Part shown: positions 1 through 7,691 of the stretch, piece after piece | Layout of the letters: every line of letters starts with the position of its first letter | How positions within the stretch are numbered: position 1 is the stretch's first letter | NCBI RefSeq assembly: GCF_035634895.1 | Contig: NZ_DASQCC010000085.1 | Location: 1-64,000 of the forward strand | Source of the DNA: Actinophytocola sp035634895 | GTDB taxonomy: Bacteria; Actinomycetota; Actinomycetes; Mycobacteriales; Pseudonocardiaceae | DNA: 64,000 bases | Direction: 5' to 3' | The notes under the pieces: generated by a model | Told to the model about the DNA's origin: nothing | Database searches by the model: none | The model's input: the letters and a program-made list of their open reading frames with translations, nothing else | Translations under genes and position numbers: made by a program

Positions 1-267
1 GAGGAGTGGATGGCGGTGGTTGAACGCGTCGAAACACGGGCCGACTCCGGAGGTCACGGCCAGGTCCTCCAACCGCAGACCCAGCTCGTCCGTCGCGTAC
101 ACCAGCGCACCACCGCCGTCCGCCGTGACACCGCCCAGCACCTGCACGCGGGCTCCTGACACGGCCAACTCCGAGACACACAACTCGCAGACTCCGCGCA
201 ACCTTTCGGCGACACCGGCGCGACCGTCGAGCATTTCGTGCAACCGGGCGCGGCGGTCTGCGTCCAC
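1..267 (-). CDS. GAF-domain protein, N-terminal part (runs off window)
   Basis: Partial gene; the C-terminus lies beyond the left edge. It starts at a GTG (265-267) with an AGGAGG site seven bases upstream (275-280). The 89 visible residues read VDADRRARLHEML..., then an alpha-helical stretch and the start of a GAF-like fold (QVLGG, ALVYATDELG, LEDLAVTSGVGPC). The TSGVGPC-type turn is common in actinobacterial GAF-ANTAR regulators, which bind RNA and act as antiterminators. An ANTAR domain would be expected in the missing half but cannot be seen. The gene sits next to an anti-sigma kinase and a PP2C phosphatase, so a signalling role is plausible. Confidence 0.7.
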   Translation of the reverse strand, partial: MDADRRARLHEMLDGRAGVAERLRGVCELCVSELAVSGARVQVLGGVTADGGGALVYATDELGLRLEDLAVTSGVGPCFDAFNHRHPLL

Positions 268-388
268 CGCATTGCCTCCTCGCCAGTCGTTCGTGTCCGC
301 GGCCACCCTACTGCGTCGAATTCACAAAAGAGCCGCTCGAAATCGAAAGTGTTGTCCTGCCGGCCGTTTTGGCGAATTTTTTCGTGTG

Positions 389-808
389 TTAGGCGTTCGC
401 GGCGACTCGCCACGTCATCGTCACCGTCGTGCCGTGGTCGGATCCGGCGACGTCGGCGGTGGTGGTGAGACCGCGGACGAGACTGAGACCCCGGCCGCGG
501 ACCCCTGGGTCCGTCGGCGGTGTGCACCAGCCACCGTGGTCCACCACGGTGACCGTGACCAGGTCGCCCGTGTGGTCCGCGTACAGCTCGACTGGGCCGC
601 CGCCGTGCCCCGGATAGCCGTGCTCGACGCTGTTGGCCAGCACCTCGTAGCCGCTCAGCACGATCGCGTTGACCATGTCCGCGTCGAGGCTTTCCGCGTT
701 CGTCCAGTCGGTGAGCAGTGTGCGCAGCGGACCCAGTTCTCCTGGCGAGAGAGCTCTGTCGAAAAGTAGCTCTCCCTTGACTGCCTCAGCCTTGCCGCCG
801 CGGCTCAC
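389..808 (-). CDS. Anti-sigma factor-type ATP-binding protein (RsbW/HATPase_c_2 family)
   Basis: A 139-residue single-domain GHKL ATPase of the RsbW/SpoIIAB-like family, which in actinomycetes binds alternative sigma factors or phosphorylates anti-anti-sigma factors. The N-box helix is visible (AIVLSGYEVLANSVEHGY, with the E and N that coordinate Mg-ATP). The G-box follows (DHGGW...DPGVRGRGLSLVRGL) and then a C-terminal strand (GTTVTMTW). The length is normal for the family. It lies upstream of the GAF gene and just downstream of the PP2C phosphatase, all on one strand, forming a partner-switching module. The cognate sigma factor is not in the window. Confidence 0.85.
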   Translation of the reverse strand: MSRGGKAEAVKGELLFDRALSPGELGPLRTLLTDWTNAESLDADMVNAIVLSGYEVLANSVEHGYPGHGGGPVELYADHTGDLVTVTVVDHGGWCTPPTDPGVRGRGLSLVRGLTTTADVAGSDHGTTVTMTWRVAANA

Positions 809-876
809 ATCGACTCCTCACCCCCGCAGGAGGTGAGTACCCGCCGCGGGGTCGCACACACGTGAACGCGGAACCG

Positions 877-2043
877 TTATGCCGAAAGGCAGAGCACGGC
901 GACGTCGTCGTCGACCATCAGCGTGGACAGCATGGTCGTCAGGTCCGTGACGAGCTTGCCGGCCGTCGTCGGGGCGTGTGCCCGCGCGAAGTCGAGCAGC
1001 GCGTCATCGCCGAGGCGGTTGCGGGCGGCGTCCACGCGGGCCTCGGTCAGGCCGTCCGTGTACAGGAGCAGCGTGTCACCCTTGGCCATGCGCACCACGG
1101 TCGTCGCGATGTGCACGCTGGCGAACATCCCGAGCAGCTGGCCACCCGGTGTGTGCTGGTAGGCGGCGGACCCGTCGGCACCCAGCAGCAGCGCGGGAGG
1201 GTGACCCCCACTCGCCAGCGTAACCGTGCAGCTTCCCCTCGATGCCGGCGTCACGATGCCGAACACGACCGTGCAGAACCGGGTGTCGCACCATTCCTGG
1301 TGCAGCACCGAGTTGAGGTTGCGCAGCACCATCACGGGATCGTCGTCGTACACGGCCGCCGAGCGCAGGGTGTACCGCGTCAGGGACGTGAATGCCGCGG
1401 CCGCGGCGCCCTTGCCGCACACGTCACCGACGAACACGCCCCACCGGTCACCCGGAAGGGGGAACAGGTCGTAGAAGTCGCCACCCACCTGGTCCACCGA
1501 CGCCGGGTGGTAGAGCGCGGCGACCGAGAACCCCGGCACCGTGGGCAACACGGGGGGCAGCAGCGTGCGCTGCAGGGTACGCGCCAACTCCGTGGCCCGC
1601 GCCTGCTCCTGCTCCGCCACGCGCCGCGCCCGCAGCAGTTCCTGCTCGTAGGCCCGCCGGTCCCGCGCGTCGAACACCGTGGTCCGGATCAGGCTCGGCT
1701 CGCCCGCCGAGTTCGTCCTGACGACCGACGTCACCAGCACCGGCAGCCGCTCGCCGGACGCCGTCCGCAGGTCCAGGGCGATGCCGCTGAGCGAGCCCTG
1801 CATCCGCAGCAGCGGTGCGAAGTGCGTCTCGTGGTAGAGACGGCCGCCGACCGTCAGGAGGTCGGGGAACCGCGTCCGGTCGACCACCTCCGCGCGGGTG
1901 CGGCCCAGCCAGCCGAGCAGCGTCTGGTTGATCTTGACGATCCGGCCGTCCGGCGTCGTCGACAGGTACCCGCACGGCGCGTGCTCGTACAGGTCCTCCG
2001 CACTGTCGTGCAGGAGTGCGTCGAGCTCGCGGTCGTCGGTCAC
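877..2043 (-). CDS. PAS-PP2C (SpoIIE-type) phosphatase, RsbP-like
   Basis: A 388-residue protein with an N-terminal PAS domain (about residues 15-120: YEHAPCGYLSTTPDGRIVKIN, LLGWLGRTRAEV). A helical linker rich in E, Q, A and R follows (about 130-165), then a SpoIIE/RsbU-type PP2C domain (LQRTLLPPVLP, VGGDFYD, VFVGDVCGKG, LLLYTDGLTEA, DDVAVLCL) with the usual metal-binding Asp residues. The GTG start at 2043 overlaps the stop of the upstream hydrolase gene (GTGA), so the two are translationally coupled. Domain order and gene order match B. subtilis RsbQ-RsbP, where the phosphatase dephosphorylates the anti-anti-sigma factor in energy stress. Inferred role: sensor phosphatase controlling the neighbouring anti-sigma system. 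An in-frame extension to 2472 was rejected as antisense to the hydrolase. Confidence 0.88.
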   Translation of the reverse strand: MTDDRELDALLHDSAEDLYEHAPCGYLSTTPDGRIVKINQTLLGWLGRTRAEVVDRTRFPDLLTVGGRLYHETHFAPLLRMQGSLSGIALDLRTASGERLPVLVTSVVRTNSAGEPSLIRTTVFDARDRRAYEQELLRARRVAEQEQARATELARTLQRTLLPPVLPTVPGFSVAALYHPASVDQVGGDFYDLFPLPGDRWGVFVGDVCGKGAAAAAFTSLTRYTLRSAAVYDDDPVMVLRNLNSVLHQEWCDTRFCTVVFGIVTPASRGSCTVTLASGGHPPALLLGADGSAAYQHTPGGQLLGMFASVHIATTVVRMAKGDTLLLYTDGLTEARVDAARNRLGDDALLDFARAHAPTTAGKLVTDLTTMLSTLMVDDDVAVLCLSA

Positions 2044-2846
2044 GGCCCGGCGAAGGCCGCGATGGCGGCCGCGGTCGGTTCGGGATCGGACAGCTGCGGG
2101 CAGTGCCCCACCGCGTCCAGGGTCACGAGCCTGCTGCCGGCGATCTGGTCGCGGACGAACTCGCCGACCTCCCGCGGCGCGATCGCGTCCTCGGCGGTCT
2201 GGACGACCAGCGTCGGCACCGTCACGCGGGCCAGGTCGGCCCGGTTGTCCGACAGGAACGTGGCGCGCGCGAACACCCGTGCGATGCCCGGGTCGGTGCG
2301 GCAGAAGCTGTTGGTCAGCTCCGCGCCGAGCTCCGGCCGGTCCGGGTTGCCCGCGATCACCGGGGCCATCGCTGCCGACCAGCCGAGATAGTTGCTGTCC
2401 AGTGACTCCAGCAGCTCGTCGATGTCCGCCGCCGAGAATCCGCCGTGGTAGTCGCCGTCGTCCAGGAAGCACGGTGACGGGGTCAACAGCACCAGCTTCG
2501 CGAACCGGGAGGGCTCCGCGACGGCCGCCAGCACGGCGATGGAGGCGCTGACGGAGTGCCCGACCAGCGTCACGTCCCGGAGGTCGAGCTCATGGACGAG
2601 GGTCAGCACGTCCTCCGCGTAGGCGTCCAGCGAGGAGTACCGCTGGGCCGACCACGCCGCCAGGTCCGACCCGCCGGCCCCGACATGGTCGAACAGCACG
2701 ACCCGGTAGTCCCGCGCGAGCCGGGGGGCGACGAGCCGCCACAGGTTCTGGTCGCACCCGAAGCCGTGCGCGAGCACCACGACCGGGGCACCGACCGGCC
2801 CGGTGACGGCCACGTTGTTCCGCGCGACGACGTCCACACGGGCCAT
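2040..2846 (-). CDS. Alpha/beta hydrolase, RsbQ/KAI2/D14-like
   Basis: A 268-residue cytoplasmic alpha/beta hydrolase. The catalytic triad is visible as Ser98 in GHSVSAS, Asp220 in TAEDAIAP and His248 in VGHCPQL, nearly the same numbering as B. subtilis RsbQ (S96, D219, H247). The GHSVSA elbow is the signature of the RsbQ/KAI2/D14 branch, whose members sense small hydrophobic ligands. Following the phosphatase gene by a 4-base overlap strengthens the RsbQ assignment: RsbQ is required for RsbP activation under energy stress. The start ATG gives the typical short N-terminus. It lies 132 bp downstream of the LysR gene and is probably transcribed from its own promoter. Confidence 0.88.
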   Translation of the reverse strand: MARVDVVARNNVAVTGPVGAPVVVLAHGFGCDQNLWRLVAPRLARDYRVVLFDHVGAGGSDLAAWSAQRYSSLDAYAEDVLTLVHELDLRDVTLVGHSVSASIAVLAAVAEPSRFAKLVLLTPSPCFLDDGDYHGGFSAADIDELLESLDSNYLGWSAAMAPVIAGNPDRPELGAELTNSFCRTDPGIARVFARATFLSDNRADLARVTVPTLVVQTAEDAIAPREVGEFVRDQIAGSRLVTLDAVGHCPQLSDPEPTAAAIAAFAGP

Positions 2847-2978
2847 CCTGTCACTGTTTCGCCTGGTCCGATAACCGGACGCGGCTCACCGGCCGCGGAC
2901 AACGCCGCGGACGGCGACCGTGCGCGACCGTGCGCGGCCGGCGTGGCGGCCGGTTCGGACCCAGGGCGCGCGGCGCAG

Positions 2979-3989
2979 CTACGGCGAGACCGTGGGCTGG
3001 TACGGCGCTTCCCGCAGGCGCCGGTACGCGGCCTCGATCGCGCCGTCGGCGTCGACGGCCGCCTCCAGCAGTGTCATGCCCTGTCCGGTGCGTCTGGTGA
3101 CGGCCTGGTGCCAGCGGTCCAGGTTCTCCCTGCTGAGCTCCAGGAACCTGTTGGCCGGCATGGACAGCGGGGTCGTGGGCGTGATGGCGTAGATCGGCCG
3201 CAGGGTCAACGGTTCGATCAGGCGCAGGCTCGCGCCGCGCCGGCGGGCGTCGAGTGCCTGGCGCATCGGCAGGAGCGCCGCCCCCGCGCCGGCGATGATC
3301 AGCGGCACGAGGCCGGCCGGCTCGCTGGTGTCGACGACCACGACGGGTTCGATCGCGCTGGTCTCGCGGAGGGAGTCGAGGTAGGTGCGGCCGAAGCCGC
3401 GGTCGACGATCATGGGCAGGCCGTCCAGCAGCTTGACGGGTACCGGGTCGGGGAACTCGGTGCGCCAGCCCGGTGGCAGTGCGAGGACGACCTCGCCGTC
3501 GCCGATGTGGACGCAGTCGATGCCCTGGCGCGACATGGAGGTGACGGTGTAGGCGAGCTCGGCCTCGCCCGACCGGATCAGGGCGGCGATCTCGTCGGAG
3601 TCGCCGCTGTGCTGGGTGAGGCGGACCGTGAGCCCAGGGTGCTTGCGGCGGAAGTGACCGACCCACGCGGCCAGGAAGTTCGACGTGAGGGTGGGGGAGA
3701 TGGCCACGTCGACCCGGCCGCGTTCGAGCCCGCGGTAGCCCTCGGCCACCTGGCGGGCGTGTTGCAGGTCGCGCAGGACCTGCCTGGCGGGGCCGACGAG
3801 CGCCTCGCCGGCGGGGGCCAGCACCAGCCCGCGGCCGACCCGGCGGAACAGTTCCACGCCGAGCTCGGTCTCCAGGCGGCGGATGATCTGGGACAGGGAC
3901 GGCTGCGCCAGGTAGAGTGCGGACGCTGCACGGGTGATGCTGCCCTGGTCGACGACGGCGAGGAAGCACTCGAGCTCGCGGACGTTCAT
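2979..3989 (-). CDS. LysR-family transcriptional regulator
   Basis: A 336-residue LTTR. The winged helix lies at about residues 1-65 (MNVRELECFLAVVDQGSITRAAS, QPSLSQIIRRLETELG) and is followed by a linker helix and a periplasmic-binding-protein-like effector domain. ATG 3989 gives the standard family start. An in-frame ATG at 4019 would overlap the CoA-transferase stop (ATGA) and add ten residues, so it remains possible. The gene is last in a minus-strand group (hydratase, CoA-transferase, LysR) that is divergent from a tripartite carboxylate transporter. Twin T-N11-A dyads at 6105-6143 in the divergent promoter are the likely binding sites. Inferred to activate uptake and CoA activation of an organic acid. 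Confidence 0.9.
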   Translation of the reverse strand: MNVRELECFLAVVDQGSITRAASALYLAQPSLSQIIRRLETELGVELFRRVGRGLVLAPAGEALVGPARQVLRDLQHARQVAEGYRGLERGRVDVAISPTLTSNFLAAWVGHFRRKHPGLTVRLTQHSGDSDEIAALIRSGEAELAYTVTSMSRQGIDCVHIGDGEVVLALPPGWRTEFPDPVPVKLLDGLPMIVDRGFGRTYLDSLRETSAIEPVVVVDTSEPAGLVPLIIAGAGAALLPMRQALDARRRGASLRLIEPLTLRPIYAITPTTPLSMPANRFLELSRENLDRWHQAVTRRTGQGMTLLEAAVDADGAIEAAYRRLREAPYQPTVSP

Positions 3990-4015
3990 GGTGCGATCCA
4001 AGCGCCCGGTGCGGG

Positions 4016-5134
4016 TCATGACCAGCCGGGTGTGTCGGCCCCGGGGCGGGGCACGGTCCGGTCCGCCGGGGGCGCGACGCCGTCGAGCGTGAACGGCAGG
4101 GACGGGATGACGTACCGGTCGCCGTCCGGCCCGATGCCCGTGGTCATTACCCCGCCGGCCCGCACGTCCGCCGCCTCGGCCACGTCGCGGTAGCCGCGCA
4201 CCTCCGCCGCGACGATGCCGTGGTCGGCCAGCAACCCCAGGCACTTCTCGGTGTCCAGCATGCCCAGCGCCCCCGTGATCTCCGCCAGGAGCGCGGTGCG
4301 GTTCGCGACCCTGGAGGGGTTGTCGGCGAACCGCGGGTCGTCGAGCATCCACGGCCTGTCGATGAGCCGGCACAGGCGCGCGAAGTGCTCTGGGGTGTAG
4401 GCGGACAGGACGATGGTGCCGTCGGCGGTGTGCACGAGGTCGGCCGCCGGTGCCACCGTCGCCTGGCCGTTGCCCTTGCGCCGCGGTTCCCGGCCGGTGA
4501 CCTGCCACTCGCCCCACATCGCCGACTGCAGGTGGATCGCGGCCGCCAGCAGGGAGACCTCGGCGACCCCACCCTCGCCGGTGCGTCCCCGGCGCACGAG
4601 CGCGGCGAGTACGGCCTGGACGACCGCGTAGCTGGCCGTGACGTCGGCGATCGGGAACCCGACGCGGAGCGGGTCGCCGTCCTGCTCCCCGTTGACCGAC
4701 ATCAGGCCGCTCTCGGCCTGCCCGGCGATGTCGAGGCCGGCCCGGTGCGCCGAGGGCCCCCGGGCGGGAAAGCCGCTGACCGAGACGTAGATCAGTCCGG
4801 GGTGGTCCGCCCGCAGGTCGGCCGGGCCGAGGCCGAGGCGGGCGAGGGTGCCGGCCCGCAGGTTCTGCACGACGACGTCCGCCGCCGCCACCAGCTCCAG
4901 CGCGGTGTTCCGGTCGTCCTCGCGCTTGAGGTCGAGTACCACCGAGCGCTTGCCGCGGTTGTACGCGAGGACGATGCCCTCGCCGTACGCGCCGATGCCG
5001 CGGGCCTGGTCGCCGGCCGGTGGTTCGACCTTGACCACGTCGGCGCCGAGGTCGGACAGCAGCTGGGTCGCCGCCGGCGCGGCGATGTAGTGCCCGAACT
5101 CGACGACGCGGATCCCCGCGAGCGGGAGGGTCAT
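4016..5134 (-). CDS. CaiB/BaiF-type (class III) CoA-transferase
   Basis: A 372-residue family III CoA-transferase, which moves CoA between acyl groups through an enzyme-bound aspartyl-CoA intermediate. The N-terminus LAGIRVVEFGHYIAAPAAT, the LGADVVKVEPP strand and the NRGKRSVVLDLK segment are diagnostic. The catalytic Asp lies in the region SAHRAGLDIAGQAESG (Asp in GLDIAGQ). The length is normal. The gene follows the enoyl-CoA hydratase by about 24 bases and precedes the LysR gene. With the adjacent transporter this suggests activation of an imported carboxylate to its CoA ester. The substrate cannot be read from the sequence. Confidence 0.9.
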   Translation of the reverse strand: MTLPLAGIRVVEFGHYIAAPAATQLLSDLGADVVKVEPPAGDQARGIGAYGEGIVLAYNRGKRSVVLDLKREDDRNTALELVAAADVVVQNLRAGTLARLGLGPADLRADHPGLIYVSVSGFPARGPSAHRAGLDIAGQAESGLMSVNGEQDGDPLRVGFPIADVTASYAVVQAVLAALVRRGRTGEGGVAEVSLLAAAIHLQSAMWGEWQVTGREPRRKGNGQATVAPAADLVHTADGTIVLSAYTPEHFARLCRLIDRPWMLDDPRFADNPSRVANRTALLAEITGALGMLDTEKCLGLLADHGIVAAEVRGYRDVAEAADVRAGGVMTTGIGPDGDRYVIPSLPFTLDGVAPPADRTVPRPGADTPGWS

Positions 5135-5158
5135 GCCGCCCTGCCTTTCATGCCACTC

Positions 5159-5977
5159 CTACTCTCCGGTGAACTCCGGTCGGCGCTTCTCCAGGAACGC
5201 CCGCGCCGCCCGGCGGGCGTCCCCGCTGCGGGCACAGTCGACCATGCGGGGCACCTCGCGCCGGAGGTAGTCGGGCAGCGTGGTCCACCCGGCGTCGGCC
5301 AGGTTCTGCTTCGCGTGCGCCATCGCCATGGGTGCCCGCGCGGCGAGCCTGCCGGCCAGCTCGCCGACCCGGGCCGGCAGGTCGGCCGCGGTCTCGGTGA
5401 CGAGCCCGAGCCTGGCCGCCTCCCCGGCCGTGATCCGCGCCGGGTCGAGGAGCAGCGCCCGCGCGCGGGCGCCGCCCACGGCACGGGTCAGCAGCCAGGC
5501 GCTGCCGAGGTCGCCGGACACCGCGGCACTGACGAACGCCGTGTTGAACACCGCGTCCTCGGCCGCGAGGCGGAAGTCGGCGGCCAGCGCGATGGACAGC
5601 CCGGCACCCGCGCAGGCCCCGTTGACGGCGGCGATCGTCGGCATCGGGAACGACACGAGCGTCTCCGTGATGGCCGACGCCTGGGTCAGCCGCGCGCGGT
5701 CGTCGGCCACCGAACGGCCGCGCAACGTGCGGGTCTCCTGGTCGAGTGCGCGGTCCGAACCGACGCGGGCCAGGTCGGCGCCGACGCAGAAGTCCTTCCC
5801 GGCGCCGGTGACGACCAGGACCCGCAGCTCGCGTGCCCTGCCGGCGAGGTCGAGTGCCGCGAGCAGGTCCTCGACGAGCTGCCAGGAGATCGCGTTGCGG
5901 CGTTCCGGGCGGTTGAGGGTCACCGTGCCGACGCCGCCGTCGAGTGAGAACAGCACGGTCCCGGAGCCACCGCTCAT
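5159..5977 (-). CDS. Enoyl-CoA hydratase/isomerase (crotonase) family protein
   Basis: A 272-residue crotonase. The start ATG at 5975-5977 gives MSGGSGTVLFSLDGGVGTVTLNRPERRNAIS, the usual family N-terminus; the longer in-frame ORF to 6142 would run into the divergent control region. The oxyanion-hole segments are visible (GKDFCVGADLARVG, and NGACAGAGLSIALAADFRLA). The second region carries F-N-T-A-F-V where classical hydratases have a Glu, so the exact reaction (hydratase, isomerase or hydrolase) is uncertain. It is first in the group with the CoA-transferase and LysR genes, and probably acts on the CoA ester made by the transferase. Confidence 0.88.
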   Translation of the reverse strand: MSGGSGTVLFSLDGGVGTVTLNRPERRNAISWQLVEDLLAALDLAGRARELRVLVVTGAGKDFCVGADLARVGSDRALDQETRTLRGRSVADDRARLTQASAITETLVSFPMPTIAAVNGACAGAGLSIALAADFRLAAEDAVFNTAFVSAAVSGDLGSAWLLTRAVGGARARALLLDPARITAGEAARLGLVTETAADLPARVGELAGRLAARAPMAMAHAKQNLADAGWTTLPDYLRREVPRMVDCARSGDARRAARAFLEKRRPEFTGE

Positions 5978-6104
5978 CGCTTCGCCGGCCCCCGACGGAT
6001 CTCCTGCCGTGAGTCCACCGCCGCCGCCGGGTACCGAAGATCCATGCGGCACATCGTGGGCACCGCCCGACTGATGCGTCAAAGAGCAAAACGAAGCACG
6101 ACAC

Positions 6105-6143
6105 ATTGCCGGACGCAATGAATGACTCATTGTCGTTCGCAAT
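6105..6143. promoter_or_regulatory. Twin LysR-type operator dyads
   Basis: Two near-identical dyads lie between the divergent crotonase and tctC genes. One is ATTGC-N5-GCAAT at 6105-6119 (perfect arms) and the other is ATTGT-N5-GCAAT at 6129-6143. Each contains T-N11-A, the LTTR recognition pattern, and they are spaced 24 bp start to start. This spacing and the position just upstream of a -35-like TTGACG (6166-6171) fit recruitment and activation sites of the LysR protein encoded at 2979-3989. Confidence 0.65.
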
Positions 6144-6165
6144 GGGTTCTGTTGCGATCACGTCT

Positions 6166-6194
6166 TTGACGTACATCGTCACGCGCGGTCAACT
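6166..6194 (+). promoter_or_regulatory. Possible tctC promoter
   Basis: TTGACG at 6166-6171 with a 17-base spacer and a weak -10 (TCAACT, 6189-6194), 39 bases upstream of the tctC start. It lies immediately downstream of the twin LysR-type dyads, as expected for an LTTR-activated promoter. Confidence 0.35.
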
Positions 6195-6232
6195 GTGCCA
6201 CCCACGGCCACGTGACATACAGGAGGTCCTCG

Positions 6233-7201
6233 ATGAGTGTTCGCTCGGTCCGGAGGCGCGTCGCGCTGGTCGCGCTGGTCGCGGTCGGCCTGCTGGCCGC
6301 GTGCGGCAGGCCGGCGGGGGGCGCGTATCCGGCACGGGACGTCCAGGTCGTCGTGCCGTACCCGGCCGGGAGCGCCATCGACGCCACGGCCCGCGCCCTC
6401 GTCGACGTGATCAACAAGCAGGGCAAGCTCGGCAGGCGGATGCAGGTGGTGAACAAGGAGGGCGGCGCGGGGTCGGTCGGCACCACGACGGTCCTCAACG
6501 CGAAGCCGGACGGCTACACGGTCGGCATCCTGCCCGACGGCCCGCTGACGTTGGTCCCGCTCACCGAGGACGTCTCCTACGACCCGAAGTCGGCCACCGT
6601 GCTCAGCGAGGTCACGACGTCGCCCGTGCTGTTCGCGGTGCCCGCCGGCTCGCCGTACCGCAACGTCGGGGACCTGGTCGCGGCGGCCAAGGCGAAGCCG
6701 GAGACCATCACGATGGGCGACGGGCCGCTCAACTACACCGTCCCGGCCCAGAAGTTCGAGCAGCTGACGGGCACGCGGTTCAAGCACATCAAGTTCGACG
6801 GCGACCAGGCGACCACGACGGCGCTGCTGGGCGGCAACCTCGACGTGGGTGTCATGCAGCTGGCCGGCGTGACCGCGCAGCTGAAGGCCGGGAAGCTCCG
6901 GGTGCTGGGGGTCGCGTCCGTCGCGCCGGTCGACCTCGCTCGCGACATCCCGACCTTCCGCAAGCAGGACGTCGACCTGGAGTGGGAGGCCTACAACGTG
7001 GTGGTTGCCCCGAAGGGACTGCCCGACGACGCGCGGAAGAAGCTGGCCGACGTGGTGGACGCCGCCGTCAACAGCGTCGAGTTCGCCGACGCCGCGCACG
7101 AGCTGGGACTCGTCGTCAGCGGGCTCGACGGTGAGTCCGCCAGCAACCGCCTGAGCCTGAAGTCCGAGGAAGCCGCCAAGCTCCTCGCGCCACCGAAGTG
7201 A
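6233..7201 (+). CDS. tctC: Tripartite tricarboxylate transporter substrate-binding lipoprotein (TctC/Bug family)
   Basis: A 322-residue extracytoplasmic binding protein. The start ATG 6233 is fixed by AGGAGG at 6221-6226. A lipoprotein signal is visible: Arg-rich N-terminus, hydrophobic helix, LLAAC lipobox. The mature part shows the Bug-fold signature (YPARDVQVVVPYPAGSAIDATAR, NKEGGAGSVGTTTV) that captures carboxylates with two beta-alpha-beta loops. It delivers the substrate to the TctA/TctB membrane proteins encoded directly downstream; its stop overlaps tctB (GTGA). The substrate is unknown. The neighbouring CoA-transferase and crotonase imply a metabolisable mono- or dicarboxylate. Confidence 0.92.
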   Translation: MSVRSVRRRVALVALVAVGLLAACGRPAGGAYPARDVQVVVPYPAGSAIDATARALVDVINKQGKLGRRMQVVNKEGGAGSVGTTTVLNAKPDGYTVGILPDGPLTLVPLTEDVSYDPKSATVLSEVTTSPVLFAVPAGSPYRNVGDLVAAAKAKPETITMGDGPLNYTVPAQKFEQLTGTRFKHIKFDGDQATTTALLGGNLDVGVMQLAGVTAQLKAGKLRVLGVASVAPVDLARDIPTFRKQDVDLEWEAYNVVVAPKGLPDDARKKLADVVDAAVNSVEFADAAHELGLVVSGLDGESASNRLSLKSEEAAKLLAPPK

Positions 7202-7677
7202 GCACCACGCGCTCCCCGCGGGTCCGGCCGGACGTCGTCGCGGCGGGTTCGCTGCTCGTGCTGGGCCTGCTGTACGGCGCGCTGGCGGTCGGGGAGGGCC
7301 TCGGCTCGGTGGGGGACACCGGGGCCGGGTTCTTCCCGTTCGTCGTCGCGCTCGTGCTGGTCGCCGCCAGCGGCACCGTCCTCGTGCGGAGCCGGCGCGA
7401 CACCGTGCCCGCCGCCGAGGAAGACGACGACGGCGACGTGCACTGGTGGCGCATCGCGGGGGTGCTGGGGGCGGCGCTGCTGGTGCCGGCGGTCGGCGAG
7501 ACGGTGGGCATGGTCGTGACGCTGTCGGTCGCACTGGTCCTGATCGCCAGGACCATGGGTGTCTCGCGGTGGTGGAGCGCCGTCCTGCTCGGCGTCGCCT
7601 TCGGCGCGGCCACCTGGTTGATCTTCGTGTACTGGCTGTACGTCCCCCTGCCGGCCGGCACGCTCGGCCTGGTCTGA
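7198..7677 (+). CDS. tctB: Tripartite tricarboxylate transporter small membrane subunit TctB
   Basis: A 159-residue integral membrane protein with about four hydrophobic segments (near 12-28, 40-58, 85-105 and 125-150). It resembles TctB, the small and poorly conserved subunit of the TTT system. The GTG start at 7198 overlaps the tctC stop by four bases, indicating translational coupling. The polar acidic stretch EEDDDGDVHWW separates the first and second membrane pairs, as is common in the family. The identification rests mainly on its place between tctC and tctA. Confidence 0.85.
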   Translation: MSTTRSPRVRPDVVAAGSLLVLGLLYGALAVGEGLGSVGDTGAGFFPFVVALVLVAASGTVLVRSRRDTVPAAEEDDDGDVHWWRIAGVLGAALLVPAVGETVGMVVTLSVALVLIARTMGVSRWWSAVLLGVAFGAATWLIFVYWLYVPLPAGTLGLV

Positions 7678-7691
7678 TCGGAGGCAGGGAC

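Noticed and set aside
20..769. 249-codon plus-strand frame at the left edge
   Set aside because: Low-complexity translation that runs antisense across both the GAF and anti-sigma genes.
862..2391. 509-codon plus-strand frame opposite the phosphatase
   Set aside because: Arg/His/Gln-rich composition, no ribosome site; it is the antisense shadow of a well-supported PAS-PP2C gene in high-GC DNA.
2044..2472. N-terminal extension of the phosphatase
   Set aside because: Overlaps the hydrolase gene in another frame on the same strand; GTG 2043 with GTGA coupling explains the start.
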